Notes: a model not told the origin generated them from the letters alone. Counted from the first letter of the stretch, positions 18,980 through 29,695 are shown. The stretch: DNA of 64,000 nt from an uncultured beta proteobacterium (GCA_903848955.1 CAINHS010000121.1:1-64000), one strand, 5' to 3'. Numbers and translations are program-made.

Positions 18980-19978
18980 ATGGAAATGAATGAGAAGATC
19001 GTCCTCGCCAGCCGCCCCGCCGCCTGGGTCGAGGAAGGCAATTTCCGCCTTGAAGCAGGCGAGATCCCGCGACCCGGCGCCAACCAGGTGCTGGTGCGCA
19101 ATGAGTGGCTCTCGCTTGACCCCTACATGCGCGGCCGCATGTCGGACGTCAAGTCCTATGCCAAGCCGGTCGAGATCGGCGAAGTCATGATCGGCGGCAC
19201 CGCCGGCGAAGTCGTCGAGTCGAATCATCCGCAGTTCGCCCCCGGCGACAAGGTAGTCGGCGCACTGGGCTGGCAGACCTGGGGCGTGGCCGATGGCAAC
19301 GTGCTGCGCAAAGTCGATGCCGGCATCATTCCCCTGGCGGCCTGGCTCGGCCCCGTCGGCATGCCCGGCGTCACGGCCTGGGTCGGACTGCTGGACATCT
19401 GCGCGCCGAAGCCGGGCGAGACCGTGGTGGTCACCGCAGCCTCGGGCGCGGTCGGCAGCGTGGCCGGGCAACTGGCAAAGATCCACGGCGCGCGCGCCGT
19501 CGGCATCGCCGGCGGCGCCGAAAAATGCCGTTATGTGGTTGATGAACTCGGTTTCGACGCCTGCATTGACTACAAGGCCGGCAAGTTGCGCGAAGACCTC
19601 AAGGCGGTGACGCCGCAGGGCATCGACTGCCTGTTCGAGAACGTCGGCGGCGAGATTTTCGACACCCTGCTCGGATGCATGAACCCCTTCTCGCGCATCG
19701 CCGTCTGCGGTCTGATCTCGCAGTACAACTCGGCGCCCTACCCGCTGCAGAACATCGCCGCGGTGCTGATCAACCGCATCAGGATGCAGGGCTTCATCGT
19801 CTCCGACGACCTCTCGCGCTGGCCGCCGGCGCTTGCGGAAATCAGCGGCCACATCGCCGGCGGCCGCATCAAGTACCGCGAAAGCGTGGTCGACGGGCTG
19901 GCCGCCGCACCGGCCGCCTTGATCAGCCTGCTCAAGGGCGGCAACTTCGGCAAGCAGTTGGTCAGGCTCAGGCCATAG
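18980..19978 (+). CDS. NADPH-dependent medium-chain reductase, CurA-like
   Basis: A 332-residue zinc-independent MDR-family oxidoreductase related to curcumin/double-bond reductases. It has the N-terminal PLSLDPYMRGRM-type motif (here EWLSLDPYMRGRM), GMPGVTAWVGL, and the nucleotide-binding AASGAVGSVAGQ. Substrates of relatives are alpha,beta-unsaturated carbonyls. The start may be ATG at 18980 or the ATG two codons later. It follows the SDR gene by about 67 bases. Confidence 0.9.
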   Translation: MEMNEKIVLASRPAAWVEEGNFRLEAGEIPRPGANQVLVRNEWLSLDPYMRGRMSDVKSYAKPVEIGEVMIGGTAGEVVESNHPQFAPGDKVVGALGWQTWGVADGNVLRKVDAGIIPLAAWLGPVGMPGVTAWVGLLDICAPKPGETVVVTAASGAVGSVAGQLAKIHGARAVGIAGGAEKCRYVVDELGFDACIDYKAGKLREDLKAVTPQGIDCLFENVGGEIFDTLLGCMNPFSRIAVCGLISQYNSAPYPLQNIAAVLINRIRMQGFIVSDDLSRWPPALAEISGHIAGGRIKYRESVVDGLAAAPAALISLLKGGNFGKQLVRLRP

Positions 19979-20033
19979 GACTCATCCCCCGCCGCGCCCT
20001 GCAGCGCGTTGCCGGCAAGACAGGGACGGACAC

Positions 20034-20059
20034 AAAAAAGGCCCGGCAAATGCCGGGCC
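20034..20059 (-). terminator. Rho-independent terminator of the thiolase gene
   Basis: Arms GGCCCGGC and GCCGGGCC pair perfectly around AAAT, followed on the minus strand by a run of six T. It lies 30 bases beyond the thiolase stop, between convergent genes. Confidence 0.85.
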
Positions 20060-20088
20060 CTTCCTGGTGAGCGCTACGTCGACGTGCC

Positions 20089-21276
20089 TTAGATCACTTC
20101 CCAGATGGTGGTGATGCCCTGGCCGCCGCCGATGCACATGGTGGCGAGGCAATACTTGCTGCCGACGCGCCTGGCTTCGTAGAGGGCCTTGGTGATGATC
20201 ACCGTGCCGCTGGCGCCGATCGGATGACCGAGGGCGATGGCACCGCCATTGGGATTGGTCTTCTTCGGGTCAAGACCGAGCACCTTGGCCACGGAGAGCG
20301 ACTGCGCGGCGAAAGCTTCGTTGGACTCGATGACGCCGATGTCCTCGATCTTGAGCCCGGCCTTGGCCAGCGCAATGCGGGTCGACGGGATCGGACCTTC
20401 GCCCATGACCTCGTTCGACACGCCGCCGATGCCGTAGGACACCAGGCGCGCGATTGCCTTGTGGCCGCCGGCGGCGGCCTTGGCAGCATCCGCCAGCACC
20501 AGGAAGGCGGCACCGTCGTTGATGCCGGAAGCATTGCCCGCCGTAACGGTGCCGGCCTTGTCGAAGGCGGGCTTCATCTTGGCCAGCGATTCCATGGTGG
20601 TGCTGGCCTTGACGTGTTCGTCGGTGTCGAACACCACATCGCCCTTGCGCGTCTTGAGGACGATCGGCACGATCTGCTCCTTGAAGTAGCCGGCAGCAAT
20701 GGCGGCGGCGGCGCGGCGCTGCGATTCGCAGGCAAACTCGTCCTGCTGCTCGCGCGTGAAGCCGTGCTTCTTGGCCAGATTCTCGGCGGTGATGCCCATG
20801 TGGCCGACACCGAACGGGTCGGTCAGCGCACAGACCATGGCGTCGAGCATCTTGGTGTCACCCATGCGCGCACCGGAACGCATTGCCGGCGACAGGTAGG
20901 CGCCGCGCGACATGACTTCGACACCGCCGCCAAGGGCGAAGTCGGCGTCGCCGAGCATGATGGCCTGGGCTGAACTGACAACCGCCTGCTGCGACGAACC
21001 GCACAGGCGGTTCACAGCAAAGGTCACTGATTCCATTGTCATGCCGCCCTGAATGGTGGCATTGCGCGCGACGTAGGCATAGCGCGCCTCGGTCGGCACG
21101 ACGTTGCCGACGGTGGCAAAGGTGATCGCGGCGGGATCAACGCCGGAACGGGCAATCGCCTCCTTGATGACCAGGCCGCCCAGGTCGGCCGGCTCCATGC
21201 CGGACAACGCGCCGCCAAAGGTGCCAACCGCGGCACGAACGGCGCTCAGTACAACAACTTCTCTCTTGTCAGCCAT
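20089..21276 (-). CDS. Acetyl-CoA C-acyltransferase (thiolase)
   Basis: Condenses or cleaves acyl-CoAs, for example 2 acetyl-CoA to acetoacetyl-CoA for polyhydroxyalkanoate or fatty-acid metabolism. The 395-residue protein has the nucleophile Cys92 in [11 protein letters not shown], His351 in [15 protein letters not shown] and Cys381 in CIGGGQG. A strong AAGGAG ribosome site lies upstream. The terminator after it and the stem-loop before it suggest a monocistronic unit. The precise physiological direction is uncertain. Confidence 0.93.
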   Translation of the reverse strand: MADKREVVVLSAVRAAVGTFGGALSGMEPADLGGLVIKEAIARSGVDPAAITFATVGNVVPTEARYAYVARNATIQGGMTMESVTFAVNRLCGSSQQAVVSSAQAIMLGDADFALGGGVEVMSRGAYLSPAMRSGARMGDTKMLDAMVCALTDPFGVGHMGITAENLAKKHGFTREQQDEFACESQRRAAAAIAAGYFKEQIVPIVLKTRKGDVVFDTDEHVKASTTMESLAKMKPAFDKAGTVTAGNASGINDGAAFLVLADAAKAAAGGHKAIARLVSYGIGGVSNEVMGEGPIPSTRIALAKAGLKIEDIGVIESNEAFAAQSLSVAKVLGLDPKKTNPNGGAIALGHPIGASGTVIITKALYEARRVGSKYCLATMCIGGGQGITTIWEVI

Positions 21277-21297
21277 TGCAAAACTCCTTATATATAC

Positions 21298-21314
21298 CCC
21301 CGGTTGTGCCGGGG
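21298..21314. other. Stem-loop upstream of the thiolase gene
   Basis: CCCCGG and CCGGGG pair around TTGTG. It lies in the 60 bases between the thiolase start and the stop of the AmpE/CobD-like gene. It lacks a U-run, so it is not a strong terminator; it may end or protect the upstream transcript. Confidence 0.35.
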
Positions 21315-21336
21315 ACGGTATCCACTACGGAAAGAA

Positions 21337-22272
21337 TCAACCACCAACCCAGCCGGAAATCCAGACCAGGGCAAGAACCGCCAAACCGAGCACGAGACTG
21401 CGCCAGACGAGCCCTATCGTGCTCTGCATGAAATCCGGGTCGGCGTCTTCGCCCAAACCCAGTTCGGGACGATCGCCAGGCTCGGCCATGTCCTGCATCA
21501 CCTCGTGCACCGGCATACCCAGACGCACTCCCAAGGCGCCGGCACCACTTGCCAACAGTATACCGGAGCCACCGTCGGGCCACCGTTCCGCCTGTGTCCG
21601 CCAGCAATTCACCGCATCCTCGAAATCGCCGACGACGGCAAATGACGCTGCCGTAACGCGCAACGGCAGCCAGTCAATCAGGGCGAAAGCCTGATGCGCG
21701 AACTGGCCGAATTCGCCGAACTCCTGCTCGCTGCGCTCTCCCCAAAGTTCGTCCAGCGCAAGGGCCAGCCGGTACAACAGCGCCCCCGCCGGCCCCAGCG
21801 CGACAAACCACAGCAGCGGCGCGAAAACATGCCGGTGCGACGACAGCAAGGCCTGCTCGATAGCCAGTCGCGCTACCTCGCTCGAGGTCAGGCGGTCACC
21901 GGCACGCCCGCGCCATTGCGCCAGCAGTTGCCGCGCCTGTTCGACTTCGCCGAGCCGCAGGGCCAGATGGATATTGGTAAAGAAGTGGCTGAACTGGCGG
22001 AAGCCCATGGTCAGGTAGAGCACAGCGATTCCCAGCAGCAAGGCCGGCAGCGGCTGGAAATGCATCAGCAGCGCATACGCCAGCGACACCAGAGCGGCCG
22101 GCAGCGCTGCGCCCAGCCACCAGGCGATGGCGCCGTGGCTGCGTCCGCCATCGTTGAACTTGTCCTCGAGGAAAGCAGCCATCCGCGCCAGGGGATCCCG
22201 CACCACGCCCTGTACCGGCAGCGCGTGCAACTGCTCGAGAAGCAGGGCCATGACGATGGAAAACAGGGTCAC
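21337..22272 (-). CDS. AmpE/CobD-like integral membrane protein
   Basis: A 311-residue inner-membrane protein with about four hydrophobic segments (near 50-90, 150-175 and the C-terminus) resembling the CobD/CbiB and AmpE superfamily. It is not enough to claim cobalamin synthesis: no other cob gene is nearby. Betaproteobacteria commonly carry such a protein of unknown function. It ends 60 bases before thiolase and starts 4 bases from the Nudix gene stop, suggesting co-transcription with the Nudix gene. Confidence 0.7.
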   Translation of the reverse strand: MTLFSIVMALLLEQLHALPVQGVVRDPLARMAAFLEDKFNDGGRSHGAIAWWLGAALPAALVSLAYALLMHFQPLPALLLGIAVLYLTMGFRQFSHFFTNIHLALRLGEVEQARQLLAQWRGRAGDRLTSSEVARLAIEQALLSSHRHVFAPLLWFVALGPAGALLYRLALALDELWGERSEQEFGEFGQFAHQAFALIDWLPLRVTAASFAVVGDFEDAVNCWRTQAERWPDGGSGILLASGAGALGVRLGMPVHEVMQDMAEPGDRPELGLGEDADPDFMQSTIGLVWRSLVLGLAVLALVWISGWVGG

Positions 22273-22276
22273 GGGC

Positions 22277-22903
22277 TCAGGCTCCGGAATGCAGGATACG
22301 TTGCAGGGTCACCAGGATGCCGGCGGTGGCGCCCCAGATGTAATACCCGCGCCAGGGCATGGCCCAGTACTCGCGCATGACGCCGCGCACCTCGATGCTG
22401 TGGCGCTGATGGTTGGCACTGTCGAGGAGGAATTCAAGCGGCGGTTCAAAGACTTCAGCCACCTCGAAATCGTCCAGTTTCAGATTCAAGGGCGGTGTCA
22501 CCAGCCCCACTACCGGCGTAATGACAAAGCCTGTGCCGGTGCGATACTGGGGCAGACGGCCGAGAATCTCCACCTGCGAAGACGCAAGACCGACCTCCTC
22601 CTCGGCTTCGCGCAAGGCGGTGGCCTCGGGCGAAGCGTCACTCGCCTCGCTGCGCCCTCCGGGAAAGCTCACCTGCCCGGCGTGATCGCGCAGATGGGCG
22701 GTACGCTGGGTCAGCAGCATGGTGGCGCCGCTCTCCCGCACGATCACCGGCACCAGAACCGCGGCGGCGGCGAAATCGGTCTCTTCGTCCAACCAGGATT
22801 CGACGGCGAAAGGCGCGACAAAGCCTTCGCTGAATCGACGACGCATCAGGGAAAGCAGGGCTCCGCTAGAATTCGGGCCTGCGCTAACTAAAGACTCCGG
22901 CAT
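22277..22903 (-). CDS. Nudix hydrolase, probable CoA pyrophosphatase
   Basis: A 208-residue Nudix protein of the CoA/NUDT7 (YeaB) type. The Nudix box GGRSEASDASPEATALREAEEEVGL-type segment (GX5EX7REUXEEXGU) spans about residues 82-104, and the LLTQRT segment and GVMREYWAMPWRGYYIWGATAGILV tail fit the family. The ATG at 22903 overlaps the divergent gene's ATG on a CATG palindrome. An internal ATG at 22846 (reading MRRRFSEGF) would leave a 55-base gap and may be the real start. Confidence 0.87.
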   Translation of the reverse strand: MPESLVSAGPNSSGALLSLMRRRFSEGFVAPFAVESWLDEETDFAAAAVLVPVIVRESGATMLLTQRTAHLRDHAGQVSFPGGRSEASDASPEATALREAEEEVGLASSQVEILGRLPQYRTGTGFVITPVVGLVTPPLNLKLDDFEVAEVFEPPLEFLLDSANHQRHSIEVRGVMREYWAMPWRGYYIWGATAGILVTLQRILHSGA

Positions 22904-23612
22904 GAAACCGATCGCAATATTCCGTCATAGCCCCGGCGAGGGACCCGGCTATTTTGCCACATTCCTCGACAGGCATTCCCTGCCGTGGACGCTGTTTCGA
23001 ATCGATGACGGCATGCTGCCACCGCCGACGGCTGACGGCTTCTCCGGGCTCTGCTTCATGGGCGGACCGATGAGCGTGAATGACGACCTGCCGTGGATAC
23101 CGGGGATGCTGGAACTCATCCGTGACGCCGACTGCAAGAACATCCCGCTGATCGGCCACTGCCTCGGCGGGCAACTCATGGCCAAAGCCTTCGGCGGCAC
23201 GGTCACCCGCAACCCGGTCAAGGAAATCGGCTGGGGCCGGGTCGAACCGGGCGCCGAGGCCACGCAGTTGTCAACCGGGTGGCTGGGCAGTGCCGCCCCT
23301 TTCGAGGCTTTTCACTGGCACGGCGAGACCTTCACCATCCCGCCCGGCGCCACGCGAATTCTGCAAAGTGTCCACTGCGCCAACCAGGCCTTCGTGCGCG
23401 GTCCGCATCTGGGCTTGCAATGCCATGTCGAGATGACGGAGTCCATGATCCGCACCTGGTGCCGCCAATGGGCAGCGGAAACCGCCCACCCGTCGGCGTC
23501 GGTGCAGACACCGGAGCAGATGTACCTGGGCATGGAAGATCGCATCACGGCGATGCGCGTTGTGGCGGACCGGCTTTACAGCCGCTGGAGCAGCGGGCTA
23601 CGCCGGGATTAA
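22902..23612 (+). CDS. Class I glutamine amidotransferase-like protein
   Basis: A 236-residue GATase fold. The triad is Cys87 in GHCLGGQ, His175 and Glu177 in QCHVEM. It stands alone, with no synthase partner nearby, like the GuaA-N-terminal-like proteins of unknown substrate. The start at 22902 is chosen because the fold begins at MKPIAIF; an upstream in-frame extension would lie within the Nudix gene antisense. It is divergent from the Nudix gene with almost no gap. Confidence 0.85.
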   Translation: MKPIAIFRHSPGEGPGYFATFLDRHSLPWTLFRIDDGMLPPPTADGFSGLCFMGGPMSVNDDLPWIPGMLELIRDADCKNIPLIGHCLGGQLMAKAFGGTVTRNPVKEIGWGRVEPGAEATQLSTGWLGSAAPFEAFHWHGETFTIPPGATRILQSVHCANQAFVRGPHLGLQCHVEMTESMIRTWCRQWAAETAHPSASVQTPEQMYLGMEDRITAMRVVADRLYSRWSSGLRRD

Positions 23613-23631
23613 GCGTCGGCGCCGCGCCGTC

Positions 23632-24126
23632 TCAGTCTCTGAAATTGCCGTACTGCAGCGGGAAGTCGGTAATCGACTTCTTCACCAAAGCAATCGCTTC
23701 CTGCAGCAGATCGCGCTTGGCGCCGGTAACGCGCACCGCGTCGCCCTGGATGCTGGCCTGCACCTTGAGCTTGCTGTCCTTGATCAGCTTGACAATCTTC
23801 TTCGCCATCTCCTGCTCGATACCGACCTTGATGGTCAGCACCTGCTTCGACTTGTTGCCGCCCACCGACTGCACCGGCCCGTGCTCGAGGCGCTTGGTGC
23901 TTTCCCGCTCCTTCTTCTCCATCTCGGGAAAGAGGATGTCCTTGACCTGCCCGAGCTGGAATTCGGAATCGCCGTGAATGGTGATCGTCTTGTCCTTCTC
24001 GTTGAGTTCGGCGCGGGCCGAGGTGCCCTTGAAATCATAGCGATTGCCGATGTGGCGGCCGGCCACATCGACGGCATTCTTCAGGGCCACCAGATCTGCT
24101 TCGGAAGTGATGTCGAAAGAAGGCAT
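23632..24126 (-). CDS. yajQ: YajQ-family nucleotide-binding protein
   Basis: A 164-residue UPF0234 protein with the usual MPSFDITSEADLVALKNAV N-terminus and the duplicated alpha/beta repeat. YajQ homologues bind c-di-GMP in Xanthomonas and Pseudomonas and act in signalling. It is the last gene of the argD-argF-argG-ppnP-yajQ series on the minus strand, 15 bases after ppnP. Confidence 0.93.
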   Translation of the reverse strand: MPSFDITSEADLVALKNAVDVAGRHIGNRYDFKGTSARAELNEKDKTITIHGDSEFQLGQVKDILFPEMEKKERESTKRLEHGPVQSVGGNKSKQVLTIKVGIEQEMAKKIVKLIKDSKLKVQASIQGDAVRVTGAKRDLLQEAIALVKKSITDFPLQYGNFRD

Positions 24127-24141
24127 GCCGCTCTCTCCTGA

Positions 24142-24453
24142 TCAGGCGAAATGACAGATGTAGTGGTAGGGCTCGCCGCTGACCTCGATGTCGAAGCTGG
24201 AGTTGCCCGGCACCGTGAAACTCTGCCCGGCACCGCTGCTCTGCCAGTCGCCGCCCTTGAGGCGGTAGCGGCAGCCGCCGGCCACGGTTTCCATGATCTC
24301 GGCGACGCCGGTGTTGAAGGTCAGCGTCGCCGGCAGGATGACGCCGACACTCTTCTTCGTGCCGTCGGCCAACTGCACCGTATGACTGACGCATTTGCCG
24401 TCGAAATAGACGTTGGCTTTCTTGATGACGGATACATTGTCGAACTGGCTCAT
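24142..24453 (-). CDS. ppnP: Pyrimidine/purine nucleoside phosphorylase
   Basis: A 103-residue cupin-fold enzyme (DUF1255/YaiE) that phosphorolyses several nucleosides to base plus ribose-1-phosphate. The conserved [33 protein letters not shown] and the C-terminal [10 protein letters not shown] are intact. The ATG with AAGGAA upstream is preferred over a longer in-frame extension. It lies 31 bases after argG. Confidence 0.9.
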   Translation of the reverse strand: MSQFDNVSVIKKANVYFDGKCVSHTVQLADGTKKSVGVILPATLTFNTGVAEIMETVAGGCRYRLKGGDWQSSGAGQSFTVPGNSSFDIEVSGEPYHYICHFA

Positions 24454-24484
24454 GGGATGATGTTCCTTGGGGTTTCCGAAATGA

Positions 24485-25762
<1,278 letters not shown>

Positions 25763-25772
25763 CGCTCGTCCC

Positions 25773-26696
25773 TTAGTCATTCACCCTGCCCAGGAGCAGG
25801 AATTCCATTAAAGCCTTCTGCGTGTGCAGCCGGTTTTCCGCCTCGTCCCAGACCACGCTTTGCGCGCCGTCGATCACGTCGGCGGCGACTTCCTCGCCGC
25901 GATGCGCCGGCAGGCAGTGCATGAAGATGGCATCGGGGCGGGCGGCCCGCATCATCTCGGTATCGACCTGCCAGTCGGCAAAATCGCGCAGGCGCTCTTC
26001 GTTCTCAGCCTCGAAACCCATCGAGGTCCAGACGTCGGTGGTCACCAGGTCGACGCCGCGCGCCGCGTCCATCGGATCGGCGAACTGTTCGAAGTGATCC
26101 GTGCCGTAGAGTCCGGCACGCTCGGCTTCGACCTCATAGCCGGGCGGCGTCGACACGTGAACATTGAAGTCGAAGATTTCCGCCGCCTGCAGCCAGGTGT
26201 TGCAGACATTGTTCGAATCGCCGATCCAGGCCACGGTGCGACCCCGGATCGGACCGCGATGTTCGATGAAGGTGAAGATATCGGCGAGTATCTGGCACGG
26301 GTGGTATTCGTTGGTCAGGCCGTTGACCACCGGCACCCGCGAGTGGCGGGCAAAGCGCTCGATGATCTCCTGCTCGAAGGTGCGGATCATGACGATGTCG
26401 CTCATGCGCGAAATCACCTGTGCCGCATCTTCCACCGGCTCGCCCCGCCCCAACTGCGAATCCCGCGTATTGAGATAGATCGCCGAACCGCCCAGTTGAT
26501 GCATGCCGGCCTCGAAGGACAGGCGCGTGCGCGTGCTGGCCTTCTCGAAGATCATCACCAGGGTGCGGTCCTGCAGCGGCCAGTAACGCTGGTAGGCCTT
26601 GAAGCGCGCCTTGATGGAACGCGTGCGCTCGAAAAGATAGTCGAGTTCCTCGCGCGAAAGATCCTTCAGCTGCAGAAAATGCCGCGGCGATGCCAT
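25773..26696 (-). CDS. argF: Ornithine carbamoyltransferase
   Basis: Makes citrulline from ornithine and carbamoyl phosphate. STRTR binds carbamoyl phosphate, HPCQ is present, and HCLPAHRG carries the catalytic Cys region. The ATG reading [10 protein letters not shown] gives 307 residues and lies 2 bases from the argD stop; the longer open frame upstream is argD in another frame. It is the middle gene of argD-argF-argG. Confidence 0.96.
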   Translation of the reverse strand: MASPRHFLQLKDLSREELDYLFERTRSIKARFKAYQRYWPLQDRTLVMIFEKASTRTRLSFEAGMHQLGGSAIYLNTRDSQLGRGEPVEDAAQVISRMSDIVMIRTFEQEIIERFARHSRVPVVNGLTNEYHPCQILADIFTFIEHRGPIRGRTVAWIGDSNNVCNTWLQAAEIFDFNVHVSTPPGYEVEAERAGLYGTDHFEQFADPMDAARGVDLVTTDVWTSMGFEAENEERLRDFADWQVDTEMMRAARPDAIFMHCLPAHRGEEVAADVIDGAQSVVWDEAENRLHTQKALMEFLLLGRVND

Positions 26697-26698
26697 GA

Positions 26699-27871
26699 TC
26701 AGGCTCCGAGAAACTCTTTGATCAGCGCCACCAGCGCAGCCACCAGCTCCGCCCCCTCGGCATCGGTCATTACCAGTGCCGGCAGCAAGCGCACCACCTT
26801 GTCGGCGGTGACGTTGATCAGCAGGCCGGCGTCCAGGCCGCGCTGGACCAGATCGGCACATGGCCGGTCCAGCTCGATGCCTATCATCAAGCCGTCGCCG
26901 CGCACCTCGACCAGGCCGCCGACGCCGGACAAACCGCTACGCAGACCGTCACGGATCGCTGCGCCGAGTTGTTTCGCGTGCGCCATGAGAGCGTCGGCTT
27001 CGATGACGTCGAGCGTGGTCAGGGCGGCAACACAGGCCAACGGATTGCCGCCGAAGGTGGAACCGTGGTTGCCGGGTTTGAACACGCCGGCGGCGCGTCC
27101 TGCGGCAAGGCAGGCGCCGATCGGCACACCGGAGCCCAGCCCCTTGGCCAGGGTCATGACATCCGGAAGGATGCCGGCATGCTGATGGGCGAACCAGGCG
27201 CCGGTGCGGGCGATGCCGCACTGGACCTCATCGACCATCAACAGCCATTTCTTCTCATCGCAAATCTGCCGCAGCGACTGCATGAACTCATTGTGCGCAA
27301 TGTTGATGCCGCCTTCGCCCTGAATCGGCTCGAACAGCACTGCAACAACGTTCGGATTGCGCGCGGCAAGCAGTTCGATTGCAGCGAGATCGTCAAACGG
27401 CACCCGCACGAAACCTGAAACCAGCGGCTCGAATCCCGCTTGCACCTTGCGGTTGCCGGTGGCGGAAAGGGTCGCCAGCGTGCGGCCGTGGAAAGCGTGC
27501 TCCATAACGATGATGGCCGGCTGCTCGATGCCCTGCTGGTGCCCGTAAAGCCGTGCCAGCTTGATCGCGGCCTCATTGGCTTCGCAACCCGAGTTGCAGA
27601 AAAATACCTCGTCCATTGCGGCGAGCGCGGCGAGGCGATCGGAAACAACCTCGGCTTCACTGATGCGATAAAGGTTCGATGTATGGATCAGACGTCCGGC
27701 CTGCGCGGCCAACGCCTTCACCAGTCGGGGGTGATTGTGGCCCAGCGTATTCACGGCGATGCCCGCCAGGGCATCAAGGTAGGACTTGCCCTGCTCGTCG
27801 AACAGCCGGCATCCTTGGCCATGGGTAAAAGCGACCGGCAGCCGCCCGTAGGTATTCATCAAATGCGGCAT
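26699..27871 (-). CDS. argD: Acetylornithine aminotransferase
   Basis: PLP enzyme of arginine synthesis, class III aminotransferase. The PLP Lys lies in MTLAKGLGSG, the cofactor Asp in VDEVQCG, and the phosphate-binding segments around FCNSGCEANEAAIKLAR and HAFHGRTL are intact. ATG at 27871 (MPHLMNTYGR) gives 390 residues and matches the usual start; a TTG twelve codons upstream is possible. The first gene of the arg group, divergent from the ParA-like gene across about 240 bases. Confidence 0.94.
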   Translation of the reverse strand: MPHLMNTYGRLPVAFTHGQGCRLFDEQGKSYLDALAGIAVNTLGHNHPRLVKALAAQAGRLIHTSNLYRISEAEVVSDRLAALAAMDEVFFCNSGCEANEAAIKLARLYGHQQGIEQPAIIVMEHAFHGRTLATLSATGNRKVQAGFEPLVSGFVRVPFDDLAAIELLAARNPNVVAVLFEPIQGEGGINIAHNEFMQSLRQICDEKKWLLMVDEVQCGIARTGAWFAHQHAGILPDVMTLAKGLGSGVPIGACLAAGRAAGVFKPGNHGSTFGGNPLACVAALTTLDVIEADALMAHAKQLGAAIRDGLRSGLSGVGGLVEVRGDGLMIGIELDRPCADLVQRGLDAGLLINVTADKVVRLLPALVMTDAEGAELVAALVALIKEFLGA

Positions 27872-28110
27872 GAAAGCACTCTGCGAAAAGCTCCAACCGG
27901 AGGACAAAGTTTCGGGGAAGGCTCACGCCGGGATCATGTCCTCGCAACCGGCGTGGGCATAATGCCCTGCGGACATCGGCGTCAGGCGCTGCGGCCGAAA
28001 CTAAAAACATACGGCGGCCGAAGAGCAACGCGGCCGCCGTGCTTGAAAACACCACTATACTAAGTGAAAAACCAGCCCCTGTACAGCACAGGGAGACGGA
28101 GGATCCGGCA

Positions 28111-28872
28111 GTGAGGATGGCGGTATTCAATCAAAAGGGCGGCGTCGGCAAGACCACCACCGCGCTCAACCTCGCCGGAGCTTTGGCCAGGGATTCCTCA
28201 CCAACACTGCTGGTCGACCTGGATCCCCAGGCGCACCTGACGTCGATCCACGGCAACGCCGCCGGTGAGGCCCACAACAGCGTATTCGCGCTCTATCAGA
28301 ACAGCCGCCCGCTCGCTGAACTGGCGGTGATCTGGGAAGGAGTGGGTCGCCTGATTCCGGCCCACGCGGAGCTGATCAAGGTCGATTCCATATTCGGCAA
28401 GGGCCCGGCCGTCCTCAACCGCCTCAACGCCGGCTTGCTGGCACTTGAATCATCCGGCGGCGAAAGCACGGCGATAATCGACTGCTGCCCTTTTCTGGGC
28501 GTACTTTCACTCAACGCGATTTTCGCTTCTGACCGGATACTGGTGCCGGTTTCATCCGACTACCTGTCCTTGCGCGGCGCCTTGCAGATCGAACACACCC
28601 TGAAGGCTCTGGAACCCGTGCTCAAGCGCCGGATTGAACGCCGCTACCTGCTGACACGGTTCGACCGGCGCCGCAAGATGAGCTTCGACATCCAGGACCG
28701 GTTGCGCAAACAGTTCGGCGCGGAACTGTGCGAAACAGTGATTTCGGAAAACGTGGCGATCGCCGAAGCACCGGCCATGAGTCGCGACATCTTCGGCCAC
28801 AACCCGGCAAGCAGGGGCGCGCAGGACTACCTGGCGTTGATGAACGAGTTGCAGGCCGCGCGATTCCTCTGA
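28111..28872 (+). CDS. Solitary ParA-family ATPase
   Basis: A 253-residue deviant-Walker P-loop ATPase: KGGVGKTTT at the N-terminus, VDLDPQAHLT, and a Walker B-like IDCCPFLG where ParA proteins usually have DCPP. The family moves DNA or protein cargo over the nucleoid. No parB, parS-like array or cargo gene is adjacent, so the cargo is unknown. The GTG start has a GGAGG 8 bases upstream; ATG two codons later and a more distant GTG (28039) are less well placed. Confidence 0.85.
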   Translation: MRMAVFNQKGGVGKTTTALNLAGALARDSSPTLLVDLDPQAHLTSIHGNAAGEAHNSVFALYQNSRPLAELAVIWEGVGRLIPAHAELIKVDSIFGKGPAVLNRLNAGLLALESSGGESTAIIDCCPFLGVLSLNAIFASDRILVPVSSDYLSLRGALQIEHTLKALEPVLKRRIERRYLLTRFDRRRKMSFDIQDRLRKQFGAELCETVISENVAIAEAPAMSRDIFGHNPASRGAQDYLALMNELQAARFL

Positions 28873-28925
28873 CGGCAGCGCGCAGGGGACAGCAGCCGGG
28901 AGCATGGGCCGCCGCCTGAAAAACC

Positions 28926-29147
28926 TCAGCGAACAATAAGGTTTGCGACGTCCTCGAAACTGCTGACCGGCACACGAACGCTGCCGTGATGGCAAATACA
29001 TTCGATTATCTGGCAGTCGTGGTACACCTGCCGCAGCTTGCGCTGGGCGTCATGTTCATCGCGACCATGAATCATCAAATTGTCCACGATCACGCCGAGG
29101 CGGGTCTTGATACGAAAGGCATATTTAATGAACTGATGGGATTGCAT
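28926..29147 (-). CDS. Small protein of unknown function beside rpsT
   Basis: A 73-residue soluble protein with three cysteines (CQIIECICHH) and no signal or membrane segment. It looks genuine because AAAGGGG lies 5 bases before the ATG and a near-consensus promoter lies 32 bases further up. The family is not recognised. It is convergent with the ParA-like gene and downstream of rpsT on the same strand, separated by a terminator. Confidence 0.7.
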   Translation of the reverse strand: MQSHQFIKYAFRIKTRLGVIVDNLMIHGRDEHDAQRKLRQVYHDCQIIECICHHGSVRVPVSSFEDVANLIVR

Positions 29148-29178
29148 GAAACCCCTTTCACTTCAATCAGGTCTGGTG

Positions 29179-29207
29179 ATTATATGCAGTGATTTCGGGA
29201 AACTCAA
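29179..29207 (-). promoter_or_regulatory. Sigma70-type promoter of the small gene at 28926
   Basis: TTGAGT and TATAAT with a 17-base spacer, giving a leader of about 25 bases before the ATG. One of the strongest promoter matches in the window. Confidence 0.7.
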
Positions 29208-29376
29208 CCTATTTCTCTAATTTAAATAGGCATTTCATAAACAGTTATGCCAATCGCTGTTTCCCGGGCCATCTAACACTCGCTCCACGGCACATGCCAT
29301 TGCCATATATTCCGCAGGTACGCCAAGCGTCGCGGTAGATCGGACATATCCGCCGGCCGGCCGGAAATACAGGCAC

Positions 29377-29409
29377 AAAAAAGGCTGCCTCGAAAAGCAG
29401 CCTTTTTTT
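29377..29409 (-). terminator. Rho-independent terminator after rpsT (works on both strands)
   Basis: AAGGCTGC and GCAGCCTT pair around an 8-base loop with A-runs on one side and T-runs on the other. It lies 25 bases beyond the rpsT stop. Confidence 0.85.
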
Positions 29410-29434
29410 GTGGGCGTCTGGCGCGACAGCGGGC

Positions 29435-29695
29435 TTAAAGTGCCTTGATGGCTGCCGAGAGGCGGCTCTTCTGGCGCGCAGCGAGGTTCTTGTGCACGAT
29501 GTTCTTGTCGGCAATCGAGTCGATCACGCACTGCGACTCCTTGAACACTGCCTGCGCAGCCCCCTTGTCGCCGGCGTCGATCGCCTTGCGTACCTTCTTG
29601 ATTGCAGTACGCAATGAGGAACGCAGACTCATGTTGTGAGCGCGCTGCTCGGTAGCTTGACGGGCGCGCTTGCGGGCTTGAACGGAATTGGCCAT
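29435..29695 (-). CDS. rpsT: 30S ribosomal protein S20
   Basis: An 86-residue, highly basic ribosomal protein that binds 16S r[29 protein letters not shown] is the family's usual N-terminus. The start chosen lies 33 bases downstream of a strong -10 element; the longer frame upstream is antisense leader of murJ. It is divergent from murJ across about 100 bases, a common proteobacterial arrangement. Confidence 0.97.
   Translation of the reverse strand: MANSVQARKRARQATEQRAHNMSLRSSLRTAIKKVRKAIDAGDKGAAQAVFKESQCVIDSIADKNIVHKNLAARQKSRLSAAIKAL

Noticed and set aside
21337-22272. Assignment of the membrane protein as CobD for cobalamin synthesis
   Set aside because: No other cobalamin gene is near and the sequence alone does not separate CobD from AmpE-like proteins.
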